From assembly GCA_018609125.1 (NCBI GenBank), contig JABAYF010000016.1:1-64000 (forward strand): 64,000 nt of DNA, given 5' to 3'. The notes under the pieces are model-generated. The model ran no database searches. It saw only the letters and a program-made list of their open reading frames with translations, and was not told the origin of the DNA. Origin of the DNA: Candidatus Nanopelagicales bacterium. Lineage in GTDB: Bacteria > Actinomycetota > Actinomycetes > S36-B12. Positions 40,458 to 52,372 of the stretch are shown one piece after another (positions within the stretch are counted from its first letter, which is position 1; each line of letters opens with the position of its first letter). The translations under genes and the position numbers were made by a program.

Positions 40458-40993
40458 TGAACCTCCCTCTGGTGGGTATTACCCTCGATCACCCTGGTGA
40501 TGGCCTTGATGAGTTCAGTCTGTTCCTCAGCGATGTCACCCCGGACACCGGTATCAACGGCCACTTCCCCCAGCGACCAGGTAATAATGGCAAGGCCGCC
40601 TCGCTCGTAGGCCTTACCCGCAATGCCTCGGTCAGCACGAACGGCTATGAGGTCGACACCGGGAATGGAAAAGGACAAGGCACCTTCGCGGCGAAGGTCC
40701 ACCCGATCAGCAAACAGATCAACTTCGACCCTGCTGCGCACACCCATACCGTGGGCCACGATGCGGTCTAGCCAGCGACCAGAGAAAACTGAGCCGACAT
40801 AAAGACCACTGACCTGTAAGAGCAGCTCGCCCCCACTACCGCCTAGCTTATGGGGTTCGGACAGATCCGCCTGTGTGCGTCCACGCCGCTTCCAGCCACG
40901 TCGCATCGCCCACAGAACAAGTGCAATGACACCCAGCATCAAGGCCACCAAGGCCAGCCGTTCCGGCCAGTCGGTGACCGATGCGGACGTCAC
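40454..40993 (-). CDS. PH-like domain membrane protein of the pyr operon
   Basis: Protein of 179 residues with one N-terminal membrane helix (about 12-31, LALVALMLGVIALVLWAM), a basic stop-transfer segment, then a soluble domain (LYVGSVFSGRWLDRIVAHG...RVEVDLFADRVDLRREG) like the PH-like proteins found between pyrC and carA in mycobacteria and other actinobacteria. Function unknown. It begins with a GTG overlapping the pyrC stop (GTGA) and ends overlapping carA, so it is fully embedded in the operon. That conservation suggests a role in pyrimidine uptake or enzyme anchoring, but this is inference. Confidence 0.85.
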   Translation of the reverse strand: MTSASVTDWPERLALVALMLGVIALVLWAMRRGWKRRGRTQADLSEPHKLGGSGGELLLQVSGLYVGSVFSGRWLDRIVAHGMGVRSRVEVDLFADRVDLRREGALSFSIPGVDLIAVRADRGIAGKAYERGGLAIITWSLGEVAVDTGVRGDIAEEQTELIKAITRVIEGNTHQREVQ

Positions 40994-42294
40994 TGGAGCT
41001 CACCATCGACGACGGTCCATTCTCCGCGCAGCATTGTGCCGCGCACAGATGCCGGCATCTCCCTGCCGACATAGGGAGTGTTGCGACTCAAACTAGCCAG
41101 GGCCTCGGGTTGAACCGTCCACCGTTTCTGCGGATCAATCAGCACTAGGTTCGCTGGTTCTCCCACCTGTAGTGGGCGGCCATGCATGTGGTCAACCTGA
41201 CCGATGCGGGCCGGCTGCACCGACATCTGATGAGCCAGCTGAGCCCACGACATCAGACCCGATGCCACCATGGTCTCCACAACAATGGGTAGCGCAGTTT
41301 GCAGGCCCAGCATGCCAAAGGCACCAGCGCTCCACTCGCAGTCCTTTGCCTCGTGCGGATGCGGTGCATGATCGGTTGCCACGATGTCGATTGTTCCGTC
41401 GGCCAGACCTTCCCGGACTGCCGTCACGTCGTCGACTGTTCGCAGCGGCGGGTTGACCTTGTAGATCGGATCATAAGTCGCGGCCAAATCTTCGGTAAGA
41501 AGTAAATGGTGGGGCGTGACCTCGGCCGTCACATGAATTCCGCGCTGTTTCGCCCAGCGGATAATTTCGACCGATCCCCTCGTGGAGAGGTGGCACACGT
41601 GGAGTCGGCTGCCCACGTGTTCAGCAAGGAGAACGTCGCGGGCAATAATCGCCTCTTCTGCCACCGCCGGCCAACCGGTCAGACCTAACTGGGCGCTGAG
41701 CGCGCCCTCGTTCATCTGCGCACCCTCTGTTAACCGAGGTTCCTGCGCGTGCTGCGCGATCACGCCGCCAAAGGCCTTCACGTACTCAAGCGCACGTCGC
41801 ATTAACACGGCGTCACTCACACAGATGCCATCGTCGCTGAACACTCGAACCCGCGCAGCAGAAGAGGCCATCGACTCTAACTCCGCTAGTCGCTCCCCCG
41901 CCAAACCAACGGTGACCGCGCCCACGGGATACACATCACATCGCCCCGTTGCCTGGCCGATCCGCCATACCTGCTCCACCACACCGGCTGTATCTGCTAC
42001 CGGGGCGGTATTAGCCATTGCGTGAACGGCGGTAAATCCGCCAAGAGCCGCAGCCGCACAACCCGTGGCGATTGTCTCTGCGTCTTCACGACCGGGCTCG
42101 CGAAGGTGTGTATGGAGGTCAACCAATCCCGGCAGCAGGATCTGGCCGGCGACATTTGGTCGCACGGTGTGAGGGTCACCAACGAGTGAGCCGGCAGCAC
42201 CGACCTGTCGGATCCGGCCATCGCTAATCCAAACGTCGCATGCCTGCTCATTGAGCGGCCGAACACCGCTGAGTAGGACATCAGCCTTGGGCAT
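40990..42294 (-). CDS. pyrC: Dihydroorotase
   Basis: Zinc amidohydrolase that closes the dihydroorotate ring. [12 protein letters not shown] gives the metal His pair, [11 protein letters not shown] and EVTPHHLLL further metal ligands, and [13 protein letters not shown] the active-site Asp. The ATG at 42294 is set by GGAGGAG 6 bases upstream and gives 434 residues; the open frame extends 53 codons further into pyrB but has no family match. It overlaps pyrB by 14 bases. Confidence 0.96.
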   Translation of the reverse strand: MPKADVLLSGVRPLNEQACDVWISDGRIRQVGAAGSLVGDPHTVRPNVAGQILLPGLVDLHTHLREPGREDAETIATGCAAAALGGFTAVHAMANTAPVADTAGVVEQVWRIGQATGRCDVYPVGAVTVGLAGERLAELESMASSAARVRVFSDDGICVSDAVLMRRALEYVKAFGGVIAQHAQEPRLTEGAQMNEGALSAQLGLTGWPAVAEEAIIARDVLLAEHVGSRLHVCHLSTRGSVEIIRWAKQRGIHVTAEVTPHHLLLTEDLAATYDPIYKVNPPLRTVDDVTAVREGLADGTIDIVATDHAPHPHEAKDCEWSAGAFGMLGLQTALPIVVETMVASGLMSWAQLAHQMSVQPARIGQVDHMHGRPLQVGEPANLVLIDPQKRWTVQPEALASLSRNTPYVGREMPASVRGTMLRGEWTVVDGELQ

Positions 42295-43276
42295 CTGGTT
42301 CTCCTCCGATGAAATTGTCGACCTCGGCATTGCCGATCGCGCCCACCTGTGCTCGTGCTCCGAAAACTTCATAGAGCACGGCCATGCGAACGCTGACGCC
42401 GTTGGTGACCTGATCGACCACGACCGAGCGAGGACCGTCGGCCACATCAGCACTGATTTCCATGCCGCGGTTCATCGGACCGGGGTGCAACACAATGCCG
42501 TGATCGGCGAGTCGCTGGGCTCGAGCCGCGGTGAGGCCGAAGGATCTGGAGTATTCATGCGCGGATGGGAAGTATGCAGCGTTCATTCGTTCGGCCTGCA
42601 CCCGCAACATCATCACGGCGTCAGCGCCGGTGAGGGCCTCATCTAGGTCGTAGGTGTATTGGCATGGCCAGGATTCGACGCCTTTAGGCATCAACGTCGG
42701 CGGTGCAACGAGGGTCACCTCAGCGCCCAATGTGCCCAGCAAAATCACATTCGAGCGCGCCACCCTGCTGTGCAACACATCACCGACGATGACCACCCGG
42801 AGGCCATCAAGATTTCCTGCGCCGGCACATAACCTGTCGCGAATGGTGTAGGCGTCCAACAGCGCCTGAGTGGGGTGCTCATGCGTGCCGTCTCCGGCAT
42901 TAATCACACCGGCTTGTGTCCAGCCAGAATGGGCTAACCGGTGCGCAGCACCGGATGCGCCATGGCGAACAACCACCACCTCAGCGCCCATCGCCTCCAA
43001 GGTCAGCGCGGTGTCTTTGAGACTTTCCCCTTTGGAAACACTCGATCCCTTGGCCGTGAAGGTGATCACATCAGCTGACAGTCTTTTTGCCGCCGCCTCA
43101 AAAGACAGTCGAGTTCTGGTGGAGTCTTCAAAAAACAGGTTGGCAATCGTGCGCCCACGAAGTGTGGGTAACTTCTTCACCGATCGGTTCTGCAGGGTAG
43201 CTAACTGGGCAGCGGTGTTCAATATCGAATCTGCCCGGTCGCGGTCGAGGTCTGCTGCGCTCAGTAGGTGCCTCAT
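42281..43276 (-). CDS. pyrB: Aspartate carbamoyltransferase
   Basis: Joins carbamoyl phosphate and aspartate. The carbamoyl-phosphate loop [14 protein letters not shown], the [12 protein letters not shown] segment and [11 protein letters not shown] are present. Length 331, slightly long because of a C-terminal extension. The ATG overlaps the pyrR stop (ATGA). No regulatory pyrI subunit is near. Confidence 0.97.
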   Translation of the reverse strand: MRHLLSAADLDRDRADSILNTAAQLATLQNRSVKKLPTLRGRTIANLFFEDSTRTRLSFEAAAKRLSADVITFTAKGSSVSKGESLKDTALTLEAMGAEVVVVRHGASGAAHRLAHSGWTQAGVINAGDGTHEHPTQALLDAYTIRDRLCAGAGNLDGLRVVIVGDVLHSRVARSNVILLGTLGAEVTLVAPPTLMPKGVESWPCQYTYDLDEALTGADAVMMLRVQAERMNAAYFPSAHEYSRSFGLTAARAQRLADHGIVLHPGPMNRGMEISADVADGPRSVVVDQVTNGVSVRMAVLYEVFGARAQVGAIGNAEVDNFIGGEPDAQG

Positions 43277-43848
43277 GCCTGGTATCCGTCGGAGGCCACG
43301 GAGGCGGCTCGATCATCTCTTCCCAGCAGCACTTCATCGTGTCCGTCGATTTCGCTCACCCTTACCATCACTGATTCGGCCGAGGCGGTGGGCAGGTTTT
43401 TGCCAACGTAGTCCGCCCGGATAGGCAACTCACGATGGCCTCGGTCGATAAGTACTGCCAACTGCACCGAGCGGGGCCGACCGATGTCGTTGAGAGCATC
43501 AAGGGCCGCGCGAACGGTGCGACCACTAAACAACACATCGTCCACTAACACCACGAGTTGATCGTCGATACCCACATCGGGAACCTGGGTGACGCCGACC
43601 GGGCGGGCACCACGAATGGACACATCATCGCGATACATCGTGACGTCTAGGGCACCCAGCGGGATGGAGTGGCCGGCGATGTCTTCGATGCGCGACGCGA
43701 TGCGCTGCGCCAGCGGCACTCCGCGCGATTGGATACCGAGAATGACAAGATCGTCGACGCCACGAGAACGTTCAATGATTTCATGGGCAATGCGGCTGAG
43801 GACGCGACTCATATCGTCAGCGTCAAACACGCGGGCAGGTGACGTCAC
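43273..43848 (-). CDS. pyrR: PyrR regulator / uracil phosphoribosyltransferase
   Basis: UMP-sensing RNA-binding protein with a PRTase fold. The PRPP loop [20 protein letters not shown] and [16 protein letters not shown] are diagnostic; 191 residues. The start is a GTG at 43848 with GGAAGGAGG 6 bases upstream; the frame is open to 43902 but lacks support. It is the first gene of the pyr operon and its own mRNA carries a PyrR-binding loop just before the ribosome-binding site. Confidence 0.95.
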   Translation of the reverse strand: MTSPARVFDADDMSRVLSRIAHEIIERSRGVDDLVILGIQSRGVPLAQRIASRIEDIAGHSIPLGALDVTMYRDDVSIRGARPVGVTQVPDVGIDDQLVVLVDDVLFSGRTVRAALDALNDIGRPRSVQLAVLIDRGHRELPIRADYVGKNLPTASAESVMVRVSEIDGHDEVLLGRDDRAASVASDGYQA

Positions 43849-43861
43849 CGTCGACCTCCTT

Positions 43862-43881
43862 CCCCGCCTCTCTGGACGGGT
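43862..43881 (-). promoter_or_regulatory. PyrR RNA-binding loop at the pyrR ribosome-binding site
   Basis: In the mRNA sense the leader reads ACCCG-TCCAGAGAGG-CGGGG: it matches the known PyrR-binding loop core TCCNGNGAGG exactly, closed by a CCCG/CGGG stem. The Shine-Dalgarno AAGGAGG (43855-43861) follows with no gap. In Mycobacterium smegmatis PyrR acts by translational repression through such a loop, and the arrangement here fits that mode: UMP-bound PyrR would hide the ribosome-binding site. Confidence 0.8.
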
Positions 43882-43947
43882 CGTTAAAGGATGTCGTATC
43901 AAACGTCACCTTAGCGGACGCTTGCGTGAGCGTTACTGCGAGGCACC

Positions 43948-45384
43948 CTAGACTCCCGCACCTTCTCCGCCCCGGCCCATGCGATGAACGCGCATACCGT
44001 TGGTAGTTCCGGGTGTGCCAGGCGGGACTCCGGCTACGATGACCACGGTCTCACCGGCATTCGCCCGGCCGATGTCCAACAGTGCCTTGTCTACCTGTTG
44101 CACCATGTCGTCGGTATGGGCCACCGATGGCACCAGAAAAGTTTCCACTCCCCAGGTCAGCGCGAGTTGACTGCGCACCCGCGGATCAGGAGTGAATGCC
44201 AAAAGTGGTGTTGGTGACCTCCACCGCGCGATGAGCCGGGCGGACATGCCGGTCTCGGTGAAAGCAATCAAATTACTGGCTTTAACTGCGTTGGCTACAT
44301 CCACAGCCGCGTGACTCATTGCCTTGGCGGTTGAGCCGCTGGAATCGTCAACCGGATCCGTCACCCGGTTCAGTGCCTGCGATTCCACATGTTCGATGAT
44401 GCGGCTCATCGTTGCGATCACATGATCTGGATGGACACCCACACTGGTTTCACCGGAAAGCATGAGCGCATCTGCACCATCCAGAACCGCGTTGGCCACA
44501 TCGCTCACTTCCGCACGAGTCGGACGTGTGGCCGTGACCATCGAGTCGAGCATTTGAGTGGCCACGATGACAGGTTTAGAAGCATTGCGGCACATATTGA
44601 TGGCGCGTTTTTGTACCAACGGTACGGCCTCAAGCGGCAATTCGACGCCAAGGTCTCCGCGAGCGACCATGATGCCGTTAAAGGCCGCCACGATCTCGGC
44701 TAGGTTGTCCACCGCCTGGGGTTTTTCAATCTTGGCTAGGACTGGAACTCGGATGCCTTCTTCATCCATGACCTGGTGAACCTGCTTCACGTCATCGGCC
44801 GTTCGTACGAAAGACAGGGCGATCAAGTCTGCGCCGATCCGCAACCCCCAACGCAGATCGTCAACGTCCTTCTCCGACATCGCCGGAACACTCACGGGCA
44901 CACCGGGCAGGTTGATGCCCTTGTGATCAGAAACGCGCCCGCCTTCGGTCACCGTCGTGATGACATCGGTGTCCGTCACCTGATTAACCAATAGCGACAC
45001 ACGCCCGTCATCAATCAAGATGGTGTCTCCTGGCCCAACGTCGCCGGCCAAACCCCCGTATGTGGTCGACACGCGCTGCCCATGACCAGAAATATCGTCG
45101 GTGGTGATGGTGAAAGTCTCACCCACAGTCAGCAGTGCCGAACCATCAGCAAACATGCCCAGGCGAATCTTAGGGCCCTGCAGATCAACCAGAATTCCTA
45201 CGCCGCGACCAACCGCATCGCTGGCTGTTCGGACGTGTTCGTAGATCGCCTGATGATCTTTATATGTTCCGTGTGACAGGTTCAGTCGTGCAACGTCAAG
45301 CCCGGCCACAACAAGACCCAGCACCTGGTCATAGGTAGCGCACGCCGGACCCAGAGTGGCCACGATCTTTGCGCGACGAGCCAT
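43948..45384 (-). CDS. pyk: Pyruvate kinase
   Basis: Final ATP-yielding step of glycolysis. RRAKIVATLGPA, the K+/Mg loops (LVDLQGPKIRLG), MVARGDLGVELP with the catalytic acid region and the C-terminal allosteric domain are present; length 478. GAGG is 9 bases before the ATG. It follows gltD by 27 bases and precedes the pyr operon leader. Co-transcription with gltBD is possible. Confidence 0.97.
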   Translation of the reverse strand: MARRAKIVATLGPACATYDQVLGLVVAGLDVARLNLSHGTYKDHQAIYEHVRTASDAVGRGVGILVDLQGPKIRLGMFADGSALLTVGETFTITTDDISGHGQRVSTTYGGLAGDVGPGDTILIDDGRVSLLVNQVTDTDVITTVTEGGRVSDHKGINLPGVPVSVPAMSEKDVDDLRWGLRIGADLIALSFVRTADDVKQVHQVMDEEGIRVPVLAKIEKPQAVDNLAEIVAAFNGIMVARGDLGVELPLEAVPLVQKRAINMCRNASKPVIVATQMLDSMVTATRPTRAEVSDVANAVLDGADALMLSGETSVGVHPDHVIATMSRIIEHVESQALNRVTDPVDDSSGSTAKAMSHAAVDVANAVKASNLIAFTETGMSARLIARWRSPTPLLAFTPDPRVRSQLALTWGVETFLVPSVAHTDDMVQQVDKALLDIGRANAGETVVIVAGVPPGTPGTTNGMRVHRMGRGGEGAGV

Positions 45385-45411
45385 AACTGCCTACCTCTTA
45401 ATTTCTCGTTG

Positions 45412-46866
45412 CTAAACGGTGAGTGGTCGAGCCGATGCTGGAATTGGACTCGGTAGGTTCGTCGACCCGCTGAGGAATTCATCGACGGATGCAGCCGCGG
45501 CACGTCCCTCTGCGATGGCCCACACGATGAGCGACTGGCCACGTCCGGCATCGCCGGCAACAAACACACCCGACTGTTCGGTGACGTAGTTGTCGGCTCG
45601 CACAACTTCACCGCGTCCGGTCATGGGCAATTCGAACTGCTCAAGGAGTGGACCATGCTCGGGTCCGGTGAATCCCATCGCCAAAAAGACGTAATCCGCG
45701 GGGATGTCGCGTGACGTAGCGCTAGCCGGCACGGGCTTTCCATCCTGCCACTGCACGTCGGTGAGCCGCAGGGCCCGGACATGACCGGCGTCGTCACCGA
45801 CGAAGGCTTCAGTGGACACCGCGAAGACGCGATCGCCGCCCTCTTCGTGCGCGCTAGACACCCGGTAGGTCATCGGGTACGTCGGCCACGGCTGAGCGTC
45901 TGGCCGATCCGCCGTTGGCATGGGCATGATTTCCAGTTGAGTGACCGACGCGGCCCCCTGACGGTGGGCGGTACCTAGACAGTCAGCGCCGGTGTCTCCA
46001 CCGCCGATGATGACCACGTGTGCACCGGCCACATCAATGGGAGCCATGTCAATGTCGCCCTCCTGCACCCGATTTGCACCGGGCAGATATTCCATGGCCT
46101 GATAAACACCCTCTAGCTCGCGACCGGGAACGTCGAGATCGCGCCAGGCGGTGGCCCCTACGGCGAGGACGATCGCATCGTGACGATGTCGCAATGCCGC
46201 CACCGTCATGTCGACGCCGATTTCAACGCCGGTTCGAAAGCGCACTCCCTCGGCCATCATCTGCTCGACGCGTCGATCAAGGTGCCGCTTCTCCATCTTG
46301 AATTCAGGGATTCCGTACCGCAATAGCCCACCGATACGGTCAGCCCGTTCGTACACAACCACGGTGTGGCCGGCTCGGGCGAGTTGCTGAGCAGCTGCTA
46401 AACCAGCCGGACCAGAGCCGATAACGGCCACAGTCTTCCCCGACAAACGTTCCGGCGGTTGCGCCGTGACCCATCCCTCGTCCCACGCTCGATCAATGAT
46501 GGATACTTCAACCTGCTTGATGGTGACCGCGTCAGCATTGATGCCGAGCACGCACGCTGTCTCACATGGTGCGGGACACAACCGTCCGGTGAACTCAGGA
46601 AAATTATTGGTTGCATGGAGTCGCTCCATCGCCTCATGCCAGTCATTGCGCCACACGAGGTCATTCCACTCAGGAATGAGGTTGCCCAGCGGACATCCAT
46701 TGTGGCAGAATGGAATGCCACAATCCATGCAACGTCCCGCCTGAGTTTGCAAGCGACTCGGAGACATGGGCTCATAGACCTCGTGCCAATCTTGAATTCT
46801 GATATCGACCGGACGGCGCTCAGGGAGCTGCCGATCTGCCTTCAAAAAACCACGCGGGTCAACCAC
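45412..46866 (-). CDS. gltD: Glutamate synthase small subunit
   Basis: NADPH-oxidising subunit of GOGAT. The N-terminal cysteine cluster for 4Fe-4S centres ([22 protein letters not shown] and [12 protein letters not shown]) is followed by two Rossmann domains ([42 protein letters not shown]) and the C-terminal [17 protein letters not shown]. Length 484. The GTG start has GGAGG 6 bases upstream and overlaps the gltB end by 8 bases. Confidence 0.97.
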   Translation of the reverse strand: MVDPRGFLKADRQLPERRPVDIRIQDWHEVYEPMSPSRLQTQAGRCMDCGIPFCHNGCPLGNLIPEWNDLVWRNDWHEAMERLHATNNFPEFTGRLCPAPCETACVLGINADAVTIKQVEVSIIDRAWDEGWVTAQPPERLSGKTVAVIGSGPAGLAAAQQLARAGHTVVVYERADRIGGLLRYGIPEFKMEKRHLDRRVEQMMAEGVRFRTGVEIGVDMTVAALRHRHDAIVLAVGATAWRDLDVPGRELEGVYQAMEYLPGANRVQEGDIDMAPIDVAGAHVVIIGGGDTGADCLGTAHRQGAASVTQLEIMPMPTADRPDAQPWPTYPMTYRVSSAHEEGGDRVFAVSTEAFVGDDAGHVRALRLTDVQWQDGKPVPASATSRDIPADYVFLAMGFTGPEHGPLLEQFELPMTGRGEVVRADNYVTEQSGVFVAGDAGRGQSLIVWAIAEGRAAAASVDEFLSGSTNLPSPIPASARPLTV

Positions 46867-49800
46867 GGGATGCCTCCATTACCACCTCGGCCGGATCAAG
46901 GCCCTCATCTTCGGCCCTCTTCAGTGCGGCAAGGGCCCGTTTATAGTCGCGCGGCATCACCTTGCTGAAGCGCACACTACTGCGTGCCCAATCAACCAAA
47001 AGATCCTCGGCAATGGCGGATCCGGTCTCCTCTCGGTGCCGACGTAGTAGGTATTCGACCTCCTCAGTTGATACCGGATCCATACCCTCTACATCCACCA
47101 TGTCTGGATTAATGCGATGCAGGTCGGCGTCGAGGAGGTAGGCGACCCCGCCAGACATACCAGCAGCGAAATTTCGACCTATCGCGCCAAGAATCACCAC
47201 CCGACCACCGGTCATGTACTCGCAACCGTGATCGCCAATACCCTCAACAACAGCATCAATGCCAGAGTTGCGCACGCAGAACCGTTCGCCAACCTGACCT
47301 CGCAAATACAACTCGCCAGACGTGGCGCCATACGCGATGACGTTGCCGGCGATGATGCTGGACTCGGCGACAAAACCTGAATCGCGGTGTGGTCGCACCA
47401 CGATGCGGCCACCGGAGAGCCCCTTCCCCACGTAATCGTTCGCGTCACCTTCAAGTCGCAAGGTGATGCCAGCCGGCACGAAGGCACCAAACGACTGACC
47501 CGCTGAGCCTTGGAAGGTGATGTCGATAGTTCCATCGGGCAGTCCGCGGGCGCCGTGTGCTCGGGTCACCTCCGCACCCAGCATCGTGCCCACCGTGCGG
47601 TTCACATTGCGTACCGCCAAGGCTGCCCGAACCGGCTCCCCTCGTTCGATCGCTGCAGCACACAGTGCAATGAGTTCATTGTCTAGAGCAGCTTCAAGGC
47701 CGTGGTCTTGGGTGGTCATTTGACGGCGAGGCGTATCGTGAGCAATCTCGGGCACATATAGAATGGGACTGAGATCCAAACCTGCTGTCTTCCAATGCTT
47801 GGTGGCGGGGTTGATGTCGATAAATTCCGCATGGCCGATGGCCTCATCAAGGGTTCTAAAACCGAGTTCGGCAAGGTACTCGCGAACCTGTTCGGCGATA
47901 AACTCAAAGAAATTAACCACGAAATCAGCCTGTCCATCGAACCTGGCCCGCAGCACCGGGTTCTGTGTCGCCACTCCGACCGGACATGTGTCGAGATGGC
48001 AGACACGCATCATGATGCACCCCATTACGACCAAAGGTGCGGTGGAGAAACCGAATTCCTCAGCGCCGAGAAGAGCAGCGATAACTACATCGCGCCCCGT
48101 CTTCAGTTGCCCATCCACTTGAACCACGATGCGGTCGCGCAGGTCATTCAGCAGCAACGTCTGTTGGGTTTCGGCAAGCCCCAATTCCCATGGGCCGCCC
48201 GCATGCTTGAGCGAGGTCAACGGCGAGGCACCCGTGCCACCGTCGTGTCCAGAGACAAGAACCACATCTGCATGGGCCTTGGATACCCCCGCGGCTACCG
48301 TTCCGACACCGACCTCAGAGACGAGCTTTACGTGGACTCGTGCCAATGGATTGGCGTTCTTTAGGTCGTGAATCAACTGCGCCAGATCTTCGATGGAGTA
48401 GATGTCGTGATGCGGCGGCGGCGAAATCAGGCCGACACCAGGAGTGGAGTGACGAGTTTTGGCGATCCACGGGTAAACCTTGTGGGCGGGCAGTTGACCG
48501 CCCTCTCCTGGCTTCGCGCCCTGGGCCATCTTGATCTGGATATCGTCGCTGTTCACCAGGTATTCGCTGGTCACACCGAATCGACCCGATGCCACCTGCT
48601 TGATGGCGCTGCGTTTCGAGTCACCGTTCGCCAGCGGCAGCAGGCGTTCTGAATCTTCGCCACCCTCGCCGGTATTGGATTTTCCGCCAAGTCGATTCAT
48701 CGCAATCGCGAGGGTCTCGTGCGCTTCGGCCGAAATAGATCCGTAGGACATTGCACCCGTCGCGAAACGCTTGACGATGTCAGAAACTGGTTCGACTTCA
48801 TCTAAGGGAACCGCGGGTCGCAAACCATGTTTCAGTTCAAAGAGTCCACGCAGGGTCATTAATGCCCGGCTTTGATCGTCAACGGCATCGGTGTACTCAC
48901 GAAAAATGTCGTAACGCTTCGTGCGCGTGGCATGTTGAAGTCGGAACACCGTTTCGGGGTTGAACAAATGCGGCTCACCCTCGCGACGCCACTGATATTC
49001 CCCGCCCACGGCAAGTCGCCGGTGCGCAGGGGAGATTCCTGAGGCTGGGTATGCTGAGCGATGGCGTGCCGTGACCTCTTCGGCAATAACGTCTAAGTCA
49101 ATGCCGCCCAGTCGAGATGTGGTGCCGGTGAAATAGCGCTCAACCAACTCGTGCGAAAGCCCTACCGCCTCGAAAATCTGAGCGCCGCAGTAAGAACCAA
49201 CGGTCGACACGCCCATTTTCGACATGACCTTCAACAGACCCTTGCCCAGGGCCTTAACCAGGTTGCGTACCGCTTTTTCTGGCGTGACATCTGTGATGAC
49301 ACCGCGCGCCACCAAGTCTTCGACCGACTCCATAGCGAGGTACGGGTTGATGGCAGCGGCGCCGAAGCCCACAAGAAGTGCCACGTGATGTACTTCGCGT
49401 ACATCTCCCGCCTCAATGACAAGGCCCACCTGTGTGCGTGTCTTATTGCGTACGAGGTGGTGATGCACGGCAGAGCACAGCAAAAGCGATGGAATGGGCG
49501 CCCGGTCTGCATTGCTATCCCGATCGGACAGGACGATGAAACGCGTACCCAACTCAAGGAGCGCATCCACCTCGGAACAGATCACATCAATGCGGTCATG
49601 GAGGCCTTGCCCACCATTGTCAACGTTGTACAGTGCCGAGACCTTAGCTGCTGAGAATCCAGGCAGATCACCATCGGCGTTTATATGCAAGATCTTGGCA
49701 AGTTCATCGTTGTCGATCACGGGAAACGGAACAACAACCTGTCGACAATGCGCCGGGGTCGACGAAAGCAGATTGCCCTCGGGGCCGATTGTTGTGGACA

Positions 49801-51415
49801 GCGAGGTGACGATTTCCTCGCGAATTGCATCCAGCGGCGGGTTGGTCACCTGGGCAAAAAGTTGTTGGAAGTAATCAAAAATTAGTCGCGGCCGCTGCGA
49901 AAGCGCCGCAATAGGCGTATCCGTTCCCATGGAACCGATCGCTTCCGCCCCACTCAACGCCATGGGGGTAAGCAGGATCCGAAGTTCTTCTTCGGTGTAT
50001 CCAAAGGACTGTTGGCGACGCAGAACGGACTCGTGGGTGTGGACAATGTGCTCGCGATCTGGCAGTTCATCTAGGTGAATCAAGCCGGCATGTAAATAGT
50101 CCAGATAGGGCTGAGCCTCGGCAAGGTCACTTTTGATTTCGTCGTCTTCAATGATGCGACCAGCCACCGTGTCGACGAGAAACATGCGTCCTGGCTGCAG
50201 CCGGCCTTTACGAATGACAGTCGACTGCTCGATATCAAGTACGCCGGCTTCGGATCCGAGCACCACGAGGCCATCTTCGGTGACCCAAAATCGCCCCGGA
50301 CGCAGTCCATTGCGATCCAGGACAGCACCAATCAAGGAACCGTCGGTGAAACATACGGCTGCTGGACCGTCCCATGGCTCCATGAAGGTGGAGTGGAATT
50401 CGTAAAAGGCTCGGCGTGCCTCGTCCATTTCAGCGTGGTTTTCCCACGCTTCCGGGATCATCATCAACATCGCATGCGGCAAACTGCGTCCGCCAAGGTG
50501 CAGTAGCTCTAAACATTCATCGAAGGAAGCTGAGTCACTGGCGCCCGGTGTGCAGACGGGGAACAACCGGGTCAAATCACCTGGAATGAGATCGCTTTCC
50601 AGCAGTGCCTCACGTGCGCGCATCCAGTTGCGATTGCCCTTGACCGTATTGATTTCTCCGTTATGCGCGATAAGCCGATAGGGGTGCGCCAGCGGCCAGG
50701 ACGGAAAGGTGTTGGTCGAAAAACGCGAATGAACCAGACCCAGGGTTGACACCATGGTCGGATCGGCCAAGTCGGGAAAGAAGTCGCCCAGTTGAGTGGT
50801 GGTGAGCATGCCCTTGTACACCAGCGTGCGAGCCGATAGCGATGGGAAGTAGACCTCGCTGGCGTGCTCGGCGCGCTTGCGCAGCGCGAAGGTCATTCGG
50901 TCGAGGTCGATACCCGCCACTGAACGGTCGACCGCGGCCACAATGAGATGAACGAAACGCGGCATCACGCTTCGTGCCGTGGCACCGAGGGAAGATGCAT
51001 CGGTGGGCACATCGCGCCAACCGAGTACCTCTAGGCCTTCCTCCGCGGCAATGTCACTGATCAGGGCCTTGGTCGCCGCTTCGCCTAGGTCGTCATTGGG
51101 CAGGAATGCAAGGCCGGCGGCATAGTGTCCTGCCGGTGGGAGTTGGACACCTGCGACGTGGCGAAAGAATGCATCGGGGAACTGAATCATGATGCCGGCG
51201 CCATCGCCGGAGTCAGGCTCGGCTCCCGATGCACCACGGTGGTCCAGATTGCGCAGCGCGGTGAGCGCCTTGCTGACAATGTCGTGGCTGGGAACTCCGG
51301 TGAGGGTGGCGACCATGGCCACGCCACAGGCATCGTGCTCATGCTGCGGGGAGTACAAGCCCTGGGCATTCGGCATGCCCGAAAACGGCATCTGTTGGTT
51401 TTGAGTTGGCGTCAT
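46859..51415 (-). CDS. gltB: Glutamate synthase large subunit
   Basis: Transfers the glutamine amide to 2-oxoglutarate. It has an N-terminal class II glutaminase whose nucleophile is the Cys in [12 protein letters not shown], a central domain, the FMN-binding synthase domain ([43 protein letters not shown] with the 3Fe-4S cysteines) and the C-terminal beta-helix (GGRIVV...GGRVVILG). The ATG at 51415 gives 1518 residues and a 29-residue propeptide before the Cys; an ATG eight codons later is also plausible. The Shine-Dalgarno is weak. Frame upstream to 51490 is unsupported. Confidence 0.97.
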   Translation of the reverse strand: MTPTQNQQMPFSGMPNAQGLYSPQHEHDACGVAMVATLTGVPSHDIVSKALTALRNLDHRGASGAEPDSGDGAGIMIQFPDAFFRHVAGVQLPPAGHYAAGLAFLPNDDLGEAATKALISDIAAEEGLEVLGWRDVPTDASSLGATARSVMPRFVHLIVAAVDRSVAGIDLDRMTFALRKRAEHASEVYFPSLSARTLVYKGMLTTTQLGDFFPDLADPTMVSTLGLVHSRFSTNTFPSWPLAHPYRLIAHNGEINTVKGNRNWMRAREALLESDLIPGDLTRLFPVCTPGASDSASFDECLELLHLGGRSLPHAMLMMIPEAWENHAEMDEARRAFYEFHSTFMEPWDGPAAVCFTDGSLIGAVLDRNGLRPGRFWVTEDGLVVLGSEAGVLDIEQSTVIRKGRLQPGRMFLVDTVAGRIIEDDEIKSDLAEAQPYLDYLHAGLIHLDELPDREHIVHTHESVLRRQQSFGYTEEELRILLTPMALSGAEAIGSMGTDTPIAALSQRPRLIFDYFQQLFAQVTNPPLDAIREEIVTSLSTTIGPEGNLLSSTPAHCRQVVVPFPVIDNDELAKILHINADGDLPGFSAAKVSALYNVDNGGQGLHDRIDVICSEVDALLELGTRFIVLSDRDSNADRAPIPSLLLCSAVHHHLVRNKTRTQVGLVIEAGDVREVHHVALLVGFGAAAINPYLAMESVEDLVARGVITDVTPEKAVRNLVKALGKGLLKVMSKMGVSTVGSYCGAQIFEAVGLSHELVERYFTGTTSRLGGIDLDVIAEEVTARHRSAYPASGISPAHRRLAVGGEYQWRREGEPHLFNPETVFRLQHATRTKRYDIFREYTDAVDDQSRALMTLRGLFELKHGLRPAVPLDEVEPVSDIVKRFATGAMSYGSISAEAHETLAIAMNRLGGKSNTGEGGEDSERLLPLANGDSKRSAIKQVASGRFGVTSEYLVNSDDIQIKMAQGAKPGEGGQLPAHKVYPWIAKTRHSTPGVGLISPPPHHDIYSIEDLAQLIHDLKNANPLARVHVKLVSEVGVGTVAAGVSKAHADVVLVSGHDGGTGASPLTSLKHAGGPWELGLAETQQTLLLNDLRDRIVVQVDGQLKTGRDVVIAALLGAEEFGFSTAPLVVMGCIMMRVCHLDTCPVGVATQNPVLRARFDGQADFVVNFFEFIAEQVREYLAELGFRTLDEAIGHAEFIDINPATKHWKTAGLDLSPILYVPEIAHDTPRRQMTTQDHGLEAALDNELIALCAAAIERGEPVRAALAVRNVNRTVGTMLGAEVTRAHGARGLPDGTIDITFQGSAGQSFGAFVPAGITLRLEGDANDYVGKGLSGGRIVVRPHRDSGFVAESSIIAGNVIAYGATSGELYLRGQVGERFCVRNSGIDAVVEGIGDHGCEYMTGGRVVILGAIGRNFAAGMSGGVAYLLDADLHRINPDMVDVEGMDPVSTEEVEYLLRRHREETGSAIAEDLLVDWARSSVRFSKVMPRDYKRALAALKRAEDEGLDPAEVVMEASRG

Positions 51416-51501
51416 ATCCACGCTAGCGAGCCCTTTCCACGTCCGACAAGGCAGCACCGCAAGATTGTGCGGCGAGAGCGGACGGGACATCGTTGGCCCG
51501 T
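51416..51501. other. gltB upstream spacer
   Basis: An 86-base gap between lgt and gltB. In the mRNA sense it has a short hairpin CCGCA-CAATCT-TGCGG. I see no confident -10/-35 pair and no gene. It may hold the gltB promoter or the end of the trp-lgt transcript. Confidence 0.4.
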
Positions 51502-52362
51502 TCAGGTCGTAACGGTATCAGAGTCCTGCTCGCTCACAATTTCTTCTCGCCCCGGCTTCGTGCGCAACGACCAGAGGAAATAGGCGAGCGCACCTAGGCC
51601 GACAATTCCGGCGGTCCAAATATTCAAGCGCAGTCCCAGGATCGTGTTCGCGGCGTCGATGCGCAAGGCTTCGATCCAGAGTCGACCAAGGCAGTACAGG
51701 GCGACGTAGAGAGCGAATACCCGCCCGTGTCCCATCTGATATCTGCGATCAGCCCATACCAAAACCACGACCACACCGATCAGCCACAGGGATTCATAGA
51801 GAAATGTCGGTTGGAAGGTGTCAAATTCGGCGTAACCGGTCGGTCGGTTGGCCACGTCAATCTCTAACCCCCACGGCAATGTGGTGGGCGAGCCGAAGAG
51901 TTCTTGATTGAAGTAGTTCCCCCATCGCCCGATGGCTTGGGCCAGGGCAATCGCGGGCGCAATGGCATCTGCCACAGGCGGCAGGGCCACGCCGGCTCGG
52001 CGGGCTCCGATCCAGGCACCCAGGGCCCCCACTGCCACCGCACCCCAGATTCCAAGGCCGCCATCCCAGACGCGCAACGCCGCTACGAATCCACGACCAT
52101 CCGGCCCGAAATACAACTGCCAGTCGCTGAGCACGTGGTAGAGGCGGCCACCGACAATGCCAAACGGGACCGCCCACAGGGCGATATCAGCGATCGTGCC
52201 CGGCCGCCCACCGCGAGCGACATAACGGCGACCGCCCCACCACACCGCCACCACGATTCCGGCAACGATGAACAATGCATAGGCACGAATGGGAATCGGA
52301 CCCAGCGACCAAGACCCTTGCGCCGGACTAGGAATACTTGCGAGCAGGCCCGCTGGGTTCAC
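51502..52362 (-). CDS. lgt: Prolipoprotein diacylglyceryl transferase
   Basis: Integral membrane enzyme that attaches diacylglycerol to lipoprotein cysteines. The Lgt signature [13 protein letters not shown] and the [10 protein letters not shown] region lie between about seven hydrophobic helices; length 286. I choose the GTG at 52362 ([13 protein letters not shown]) because GAGG lies 8 bases upstream and the family starts there; an ATG at 52390-52392 would overlap the upstream gene by 20 bases. A trpA-lgt neighbourhood is conserved in actinobacteria. The DUF3515 protein at 60700 is a possible substrate. Confidence 0.95.
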   Translation of the reverse strand: MNPAGLLASIPSPAQGSWSLGPIPIRAYALFIVAGIVVAVWWGGRRYVARGGRPGTIADIALWAVPFGIVGGRLYHVLSDWQLYFGPDGRGFVAALRVWDGGLGIWGAVAVGALGAWIGARRAGVALPPVADAIAPAIALAQAIGRWGNYFNQELFGSPTTLPWGLEIDVANRPTGYAEFDTFQPTFLYESLWLIGVVVVLVWADRRYQMGHGRVFALYVALYCLGRLWIEALRIDAANTILGLRLNIWTAGIVGLGALAYFLWSLRTKPGREEIVSEQDSDTVTT

Positions 52363-52372
52363 CAGCCAAGCC

